A stretch of DNA of 64,000 bases from Pararhizobium sp. IMCC21322 (GTDB taxonomy: Bacteria; Pseudomonadota; Alphaproteobacteria; Rhizobiales; GCA-2746425). Location of the stretch: NCBI RefSeq assembly GCF_030758295.1, contig NZ_CP132335.1, positions 3,696,412-3,760,411 on the forward strand, in the 5' to 3' direction. Position 1 is the stretch's first letter; each line of letters starts with the position of its first letter. Shown here piece by piece: positions 59,389-64,000 of this stretch. The notes beneath the pieces were generated by a model that saw nothing but the letters and a program-made list of their open reading frames with translations, searched no databases and was not told the DNA's origin. A program made the translations under genes and the position numbers.

Positions 59389-60129
59389 TTAGCCATTGAT
59401 CGTTCCACCATCAATGTTGATGTTCTGACCTGAGACATAAGATGCGGCGTCGCTGATCAAGAACATGATAACCGAGGCAACTTCTTCCGGTTCGCCGAAC
59501 CGCTTCAGCGGAATTTCCGCTCTAATTGCGTCACCCCGATCAGCCAAAACACGATCAGGCATGCCAGTCATAATAATGCCTGGACAGATGCAATTGACGG
59601 TGATGTTGGGTGCGAAACGGCGGCAAAACGCACGTGTAAGCCCTTTGAGGCCAGCCTTGGCGGCGGTGTAGGAATAGTGATCAAACGCTCCACGATTAGC
59701 GGCAAGTGAGCTTGTCATGACGATTTTGCTGGTGTGCGTTTTCGGTGCCAACTCTGCAAATGCAAGGCTCATATTTTTGGAATTGGTAAGGTTATGCGCG
59801 ATAGCCCGTTCCCAGACAACCGCATCATTTGGATCCTCGATATCGGGTTCAAAAACGCCTGCAAGATTGACCAATCCGATCAACTCGCTTGGCGCGTGGG
59901 CCAAGACGTCTTTGCATGTTGCAAAATCGGAAAGCTCGCTATGTATTCCAACGACCTTCGAAGCACCTTCGCCCAACTCACGGACAAGACTGTCAATTTT
60001 GGATTGGTTCGGATCAACTATGAGAATATCGGCTTCAGCCCTAGCCAGTTGCCGCGCCAACGCAGTACCAATGCCCCCTGCTCCGCCAGTGACCACGACT
60101 GTTTTTCCTTTGAGAGTGTCAAAAAACAT
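59389..60129 (-). CDS. Short-chain dehydrogenase/reductase (SDR)
   Basis: The 246-residue protein is a classical SDR: cofactor site TGGAGGIG at residues 14-21, NLAGVF, catalytic Ser in TSSLAA, Tyr-x3-Lys in YSYTAAKAG, and PG-x-x-x-T after ICPGIIMTGM. The Asp at the end of strand 2 (ILIVDPNQ) favours NAD(H). It is the last gene of the TRAP operon, 54 bases after dctP with a hairpin between, and probably oxidises the imported hydroxy compound. Confidence 0.92.
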   Translation of the reverse strand: MFFDTLKGKTVVVTGGAGGIGTALARQLARAEADILIVDPNQSKIDSLVRELGEGASKVVGIHSELSDFATCKDVLAHAPSELIGLVNLAGVFEPDIEDPNDAVVWERAIAHNLTNSKNMSLAFAELAPKTHTSKIVMTSSLAANRGAFDHYSYTAAKAGLKGLTRAFCRRFAPNITVNCICPGIIMTGMPDRVLADRGDAIRAEIPLKRFGEPEEVASVIMFLISDAASYVSGQNINIDGGTING

Positions 60130-60153
60130 AATGAACCTTACTTGCTGCGTGAA

Positions 60154-60177
60154 ATGGGGGCACAGCTATGCCCCCAT
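60154..60177 (-). terminator. Hairpin between dctP and the SDR gene
   Basis: A perfect 9-bp stem ATGGGGGCA/TGCCCCCAT with a six-base loop lies six bases after the dctP stop and is followed on the minus strand by TTTC. It probably acts as a partial terminator and mRNA stabiliser. Confidence 0.5.
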
Positions 60178-60183
60178 CTTGCT

Positions 60184-61227
60184 CTAATTGGATAGCGCGT
60201 GAGACGCAGCAATTGCCGCGCTTGCATCTGCTATTGCAGCATTCAGACTATCGACCCAATCTGTGCCGTACTGATCAGAATACCAGCCAAGCATGTGGTC
60301 TTTGCCAGCTTCAAAAGTTGCCTTTTCTTCCGCAGTAGGAACATAGACGGTTCCGCCAGCGTCGATGAAAGCCTGCTGTGCAAGCCCATCTTGTTGCTTG
60401 TTGAAGTTGGTTTGAACTTCGGCCATCTGAATCACACCATCAATGACAAGCGCACGAAGATCATCTGGAAGGCTCTCAAGGAAGCCCTGATTCATCCAGT
60501 AGAAGCCAGCAAGGTATGCATGTTCATCAAGAATAGCATTTCCAAGATGTTCGTTCAGCTTGTTGGAAACAACGTCAAGAGCTGCATTCTTGGTGCCATC
60601 GACAACGCCTGTGCCAAGTGCTGTGTAAAGTTCGCCCCAGGCAACCGGTGTCGGGTTGCCACCCAGGAAACGCACAAACTCAGCCTGTAGTGGAGACGGA
60701 ATGGTTCGAATTTTCACACCCGCAAGATCATCACGATCATGGATGACGGCATCAGTGGTATAAAAGGAACGCCACCGCCCGGTATTTGAAGCGGCCATCA
60801 GACGGATGGAGCCTGTTTTGGCAAGAACAGCATCGCGCATTTGACCAAGAAATGGCCCATTCAAAACCGCTTCTGCCAACCGGTCATCGGTCAACATGTA
60901 AGGCACGTCCAAAACTTGCAGTTCAGGAACGAACGGAACAATGCCGCCCAGTGATGTGTGTGTCAGCTCGATGGTCCCGAGTTGAACACCTTCCATGGCT
61001 TCTGAGAAACCACCCAGCTGACCTGCCGGATAGATTTCTACAGCAATGCGGCCATTTGAGCGGCTTTCGAGATAGCTTTTTAAAAACACGCCAGGAACAT
61101 GGTCGTCTGAATTATCTGTCGCTGGGCCTACATGGGCATATTTCAGTGTGAACTCTTGTGCAGATGCAGCTGTAGCTCCCACCGCAAATGCCAATCCGCA
61201 GGCGGCAATGGTTGAAAGTAGCTTCAT
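60184..61227 (-). CDS. dctP: TRAP transporter solute-binding protein DctP
   Basis: Starting at ATG 61227 after GGGAGGAAG, the 347-residue protein has a signal peptide (MKLLSTIAACGLAFAVGATA, cleavage near residue 23) and the DctP fold. GGFSEAMEGVQLGTIELTHT, LAGVKIRTIPSPLQAEFVRF with the Arg that binds carboxylates, and PVAWGELYTALGTGVVDGTKN are present. The ligand is probably a carboxylate such as a sugar acid. It follows dctM by 89 bases. Confidence 0.94.
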   Translation of the reverse strand: MKLLSTIAACGLAFAVGATAASAQEFTLKYAHVGPATDNSDDHVPGVFLKSYLESRSNGRIAVEIYPAGQLGGFSEAMEGVQLGTIELTHTSLGGIVPFVPELQVLDVPYMLTDDRLAEAVLNGPFLGQMRDAVLAKTGSIRLMAASNTGRWRSFYTTDAVIHDRDDLAGVKIRTIPSPLQAEFVRFLGGNPTPVAWGELYTALGTGVVDGTKNAALDVVSNKLNEHLGNAILDEHAYLAGFYWMNQGFLESLPDDLRALVIDGVIQMAEVQTNFNKQQDGLAQQAFIDAGGTVYVPTAEEKATFEAGKDHMLGWYSDQYGTDWVDSLNAAIADASAAIAASHALSN

Positions 61228-61264
61228 GATCTTCCTCCCTTTAGAAGATTTCTGGTTTATTCCA

Positions 61265-61284
61265 CCACGCAAAGGCTTGCGTGG
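61265..61284 (-). other. Hairpin between dctM and dctP
   Basis: An 8-bp stem CCACGCAA/TTGCGTGG with a four-base loop lies in the 89-base dctM-dctP gap without a T-run. With the hairpin after dctP it brackets the binding-protein message, which may raise its stability relative to the membrane subunits. Confidence 0.5.
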
Positions 61285-61316
61285 CTTCCCAGATGTTTGA
61301 CCGATGTCGCCACCGG

Positions 61317-62603
61317 CTAGTAAAGTCCCAGAAGTCTTGGGACCGTTAATGCAAGTGCCGGAATAAACGTCACTGCAAGGATTACCGAAAAGTGGATTGC
61401 GTAATATGGCAGCATTTCTCTGGCGATTTTTGAGACAGGCACACCGGATATGCTGGAGCCGACAAACAGCACCAACCCAAGTGGCGGCGTTGCCAAGCCG
61501 ATGGTCAGGTTGATCGACATAATGGCCGCGAGATGCAGAGGATCGACCCCAAAGTTCATCAAGGCCGGTCCCAGTAGCGGAGCCAGAATGATGATTGCAG
61601 GTCCGGAGTCTAGAAACATGCCGGTCACAAGCAGCAATACGTTCACCAGCAAAAGAATAACGATAACGTTGGAGGACACCTCAGGCAGAAACTCTGCAAC
61701 CTTTACTGGCAACTGAGAGAGTGTCGTTGCATATCCAAATGCGGCTGCTGCACCCACGACGATCAATATGCTCGCTGACGTGACGCCGGTCTCGGCCAGT
61801 ATCCTGGGCAGATGAGACAGCTTCAAACTGCGGGTGAAAAAGAAGCCAACGCACACCGCATAAATCACCGCAGATGCGGCGGCTTCCGTTGGCGTGAACA
61901 CGCCACTGACAATGCCACCCAATATGATAACGGGCGTCATCAACGGAATAATTGCATCTTTAAAGGCGATGGATGCTTGCTTGACTGTCGCTCTGCGTTC
62001 TGCCTTTGGAAAGTTTCTTTTTTTCCCGATATATGCGGTCACGGCCATCAGCCCGAGCGCCATGGTCAAGCCCGGAACAATGCCCGCCGCAAAGAGTGCA
62101 GCCACCGACACATTCATCACATAGGCATAGACTATCATAATGATGCTTGGCGGAATGATCGGCCCGATAACCGAGGATGCCGCAGTCACAGCAACTGCAA
62201 ACCGGCGTGTGTATCCGTCCCGCTCCATTGCTGGCACCAACATTGAACCAAGCGCCGATGTGTCTGCAACGGCCGACCCGGACAAACCAGCAAACAAAAC
62301 ACTCGACAAAATGTTCACTTGTGCCAGACCGCCGCGCAAATGGCCCACCAGCACTTTGGCGAAATCAACCAGGCGAATGGTGATCCCCCCAGTATTCATG
62401 AGATTTCCGGCGAGAATGAAAAGCGGGATGGCAAGCAGTGGAAAGGAGTCGATTCCAGAGTAAATTCTACGCGGCAATGTCTGCAGGAAAACCATTTTGT
62501 CATCGACGATGAAACCCGCGATCGGCCCACCAATCAATGCAAAGGCAACCGGCACACCAAGGCCGATGCAAATGAGCAAGACGATGCCAAATGTAGGGCT
62601 CAT
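61317..62603 (-). CDS. dctM: TRAP transporter large permease DctM
   Basis: The 428-residue protein has about 12 membrane helices. Family segments are GLSGSAVADTSALGSMLVPAM, SSVIGPIIPPSIIMIVYAY and the C-terminal GLATPPLGLVLFVGSSISGV. It is the Na+-driven inner-membrane permease. Its start overlaps the dctQ stop by four bases. Confidence 0.95.
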   Translation of the reverse strand: MSPTFGIVLLICIGLGVPVAFALIGGPIAGFIVDDKMVFLQTLPRRIYSGIDSFPLLAIPLFILAGNLMNTGGITIRLVDFAKVLVGHLRGGLAQVNILSSVLFAGLSGSAVADTSALGSMLVPAMERDGYTRRFAVAVTAASSVIGPIIPPSIIMIVYAYVMNVSVAALFAAGIVPGLTMALGLMAVTAYIGKKRNFPKAERRATVKQASIAFKDAIIPLMTPVIILGGIVSGVFTPTEAAASAVIYAVCVGFFFTRSLKLSHLPRILAETGVTSASILIVVGAAAAFGYATTLSQLPVKVAEFLPEVSSNVIVILLLVNVLLLVTGMFLDSGPAIIILAPLLGPALMNFGVDPLHLAAIMSINLTIGLATPPLGLVLFVGSSISGVPVSKIAREMLPYYAIHFSVILAVTFIPALALTVPRLLGLY

Positions 62604-63136
62604 TCCTCACCCTCACCTTCTGCAGTGACGGTTTCATGCGACCTGGTCAGTTCGCCAAGAATGTGCTCGACAGAAATGAGAGCAAAGCCAAGCCCTGCAA
62701 ACGGGACGGCGATTGTCACAAAGAACATCGGCATTTTGAAACTGGCAGCCAATTGTCCCCATGCGTTCAAGGCCAGTAGAAATCCGTAGTAAACCAGGAA
62801 CCCGGAGATCAGCAGACAAATCGTCGCTATCAATACCCGCAATGCCCGCCCGGCACTTCCAGTCAGGGCATCCGGCAGAATATCGATTGCCACGAGATCA
62901 CGGCGATGCAATGCGACGACCGAGCCAACGCATGCAAGCCAGATCATGAGGTAGCGTGCAACTTCCTCGGTCCACGCCAGAGAGTCGTTCAAAACGTAGC
63001 GCCAAAAGACACCGGCAGCCACAACGCCGGTCATAACGAGAACTAATGATCCGCTAGCGAATAGAAGTAGCCGCGCCAAATACCGATTGAGGCAGGCGAG
63101 CCCACCGTGCAACGCAATCATCAATTTATTCTCCAT
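62600..63136 (-). CDS. dctQ: TRAP transporter small permease DctQ
   Basis: Starting at ATG 63136 with AAAGG upstream, the 178-residue protein has four membrane helices and the DctQ signature WRYVLNDSLAWTEEVARYLMIWL. An upstream TTG adds 12 residues with no support. It is the first gene of the TRAP operon; the operator-like element at 63140-63151 lies immediately before it and overlaps its ribosome binding site. Confidence 0.92.
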   Translation of the reverse strand: MENKLMIALHGGLACLNRYLARLLLFASGSLVLVMTGVVAAGVFWRYVLNDSLAWTEEVARYLMIWLACVGSVVALHRRDLVAIDILPDALTGSAGRALRVLIATICLLISGFLVYYGFLLALNAWGQLAASFKMPMFFVTIAVPFAGLGFALISVEHILGELTRSHETVTAEGEGEE

Positions 63137-63139
63137 TTT

Positions 63140-63151
63140 GTAAACCTTTAC
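63140..63151. promoter_or_regulatory. LacI-type operator candidate at dctQ
   Basis: GTAAACCTTTAC has arms GTAAA/TTTAC and lies four bases upstream of the dctQ ATG. The flanking T and A extend the symmetry to 14 bases. Binding here would block translation initiation signals or elongation of the transcript. Confidence 0.55.
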
Positions 63152-63298
63152 ATTTTTACTTTCGATCGGCAAGCGCGTATTTTCGGTAGGTCAAATCGAT
63201 CTAACCCCCTGTTTCAAGCTGTTCCCAAGCTATTTTATTGAAATTCTTGAGTGAATCGTGCTAGCTACTGACGCAAAGACCGTGATGGGAAAAGATAA

Positions 63299-64000
63299 TT
63301 GCGTAAACCTTTACAGTTTAAATCGACCAAACCAAACGTCAGTATTTTTGACGTGGCGGAACTGGCGGGTCTTTCAACTGCGAGCGTCTCGAGGGTTATA
63401 AATTCGCCGGACAGCACAAAAGAGAAGACGCGCATTGCGGTTCAAAACGCCGTTAGGCAGCTTGGTTATATTCCCAATGGCGCAGCCCGCGCTCTATCGA
63501 GCCGAAACAGCAAGGTTATCGGTGCCATTATTCCAACGATTGATAACTCGATCTTTGCGCAAGGTATTCAGGCCTTGCAGTCATACCTGATGGGCAAGGG
63601 ATATTACCTTCTGCTTGGGTCGAGCAATTACGATCCGGATCAGGAGTTTGATCTTTGTAGGAATTTCCTCGTTCAGCAAGTTGCTGGTATCATCATGATG
63701 GGTGATACCCATCATCCAGAATGCGTCAACATGCTGGCACGTGAAGAAACGCCGTTTGTTAATACAGGAACCTATTCGCAAGATGGCGCTCATTGCGTGG
63801 GTTTTGACAATGCAAAGGCAGCCTCCAGGGCAACAAGATATCTGCTTGATCTGGGTCACACGGAATTTGCCATGATTGCTGGCGTGACAAAGTTTAATGA
63901 CCGCGCCATCAACCGGGTGAACGGTGTCAAAGATGAGTTGGCTCGTTCCGGTGTTTCCCTGGATGAAAGCAGGATAATTGAACGACCATATGAAATCGAT
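63299..64000 (+). CDS. LacI-family transcriptional regulator (3' end outside window)
   Basis: The open frame runs 234 codons to the window edge without a stop. The N-terminal helix-turn-helix reads VSIFDVAELAGLSTASVSRV, then the hinge region NGAARALSSRNSKVIGAIIP and a periplasmic-binding-like effector domain. TTG 63299 is the only plausible start, because a TAA precedes it and no ATG or GTG lies before the DNA-binding domain; GGGA is about nine bases upstream. It diverges from the TRAP operon and is its likely repressor. The operator-like element at 63303-63314 lies inside its first codons. Confidence 0.88.
   Translation, partial: MRKPLQFKSTKPNVSIFDVAELAGLSTASVSRVINSPDSTKEKTRIAVQNAVRQLGYIPNGAARALSSRNSKVIGAIIPTIDNSIFAQGIQALQSYLMGKGYYLLLGSSNYDPDQEFDLCRNFLVQQVAGIIMMGDTHHPECVNMLAREETPFVNTGTYSQDGAHCVGFDNAKAASRATRYLLDLGHTEFAMIAGVTKFNDRAINRVNGVKDELARSGVSLDESRIIERPYEID
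63303..63314. promoter_or_regulatory. LacI-type operator candidate at the regulator start
   Basis: The same 12 bases GTAAACCTTTAC as at 63140 occur here in the same orientation, 163 bases away. The element covers codons 2-6 of the regulator, so the protein may repress its own gene as a roadblock, or loop DNA between the two sites. Confidence 0.55.

Noticed and set aside
1-64000. Defence island, prophage, insertion sequence or biosynthetic cluster
   Set aside because: No transposase, integrase, restriction, toxin-antitoxin, phage structural, NRPS or PKS motifs were seen on either strand.

Overview
The window is a 64 kb piece of an alphaproteobacterial chromosome, most likely from the order Hyphomicrobiales. 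The evidence is gene order and protein families: an ATP12-type F1-ATPase chaperone, a 192-residue adenylate kinase directly after secY, an EF-Tu of 391 residues in two copies, L3 with an Ala/Glu-rich tail, and rpoB/rpoC products of 1380 and 1397 residues. No genus can be named from sequence alone. The tripartite transporters and the sulfatase suggest a free-living, possibly marine heterotroph; that is inference.

Layout. (1) 1-8.05 kb, minus strand: a tight eight-gene run transcribed degP-like protease, rarA, an RNase-H-fold-like unknown, crcB, rluC-type pseudouridine synthase, HAD phosphatase, ATP12 chaperone, pccB. Several junctions overlap by 4-8 bases. (2) 8.3-27.3 kb, minus strand: the str-S10-spc-alpha ribosomal supercluster, from rpsL to rplQ, with tuf, fusA, secY, adk and rpoA. 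A good sigma70-like promoter lies about 260 bases before rpsL and a factor-independent terminator follows rplQ. (3) 27.4-41.8 kb, minus strand: a small unknown gene, then the rif region read as tRNA-Tyr, tRNA-Gly, tuf2, tRNA-Trp, secE, nusG, rplKAJL, rpoBC. The two large translation/transcription clusters are thus head-to-tail and separated by only one small gene. (4) 42.2-49.4 kb: a TrmH/RlmB-type rRNA methyltransferase, then a sulfatase-tctC-tctB-tctA operon facing a divergent LysR regulator, and a VOC-fold protein. (5) 49.5-58.5 kb, mixed accessory and housekeeping genes: an HPt/receiver pair, glpD, a broken gene, a GNAT, NAD kinase, a 35-residue membrane peptide, a repetitive secreted protein, tRNA-Thr, and a flavin reductase/nitroreductase pair. 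(6) 57.1-59.1 kb: three exported proteins ending in a PCu(A)C copper chaperone. (7) 59.4-64 kb: a TRAP transporter operon (dctQ-dctM-dctP) with a short-chain dehydrogenase and a divergent LacI-family regulator that runs off the window end. The same 12-base operator-like element sits before both divergent genes.

How it fits together. Most of the window is the core gene-expression machinery. The accessory part has two self-contained solute-uptake modules, each an operon with a binding protein, membrane permease subunits, one enzyme and a divergently transcribed regulator. I did not find a defence system, CRISPR array, insertion sequence, prophage or rRNA gene. The less ordinary observations are a decayed gene with two in-frame stops beside glpD, a His-to-Phe change at a conserved position of ribosomal protein S12, apparently identical tuf copies 17 kb apart, a strong hairpin between tctC and tctB, and the paired LacI-type operators. 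None of these amounts to a clearly new biological system.
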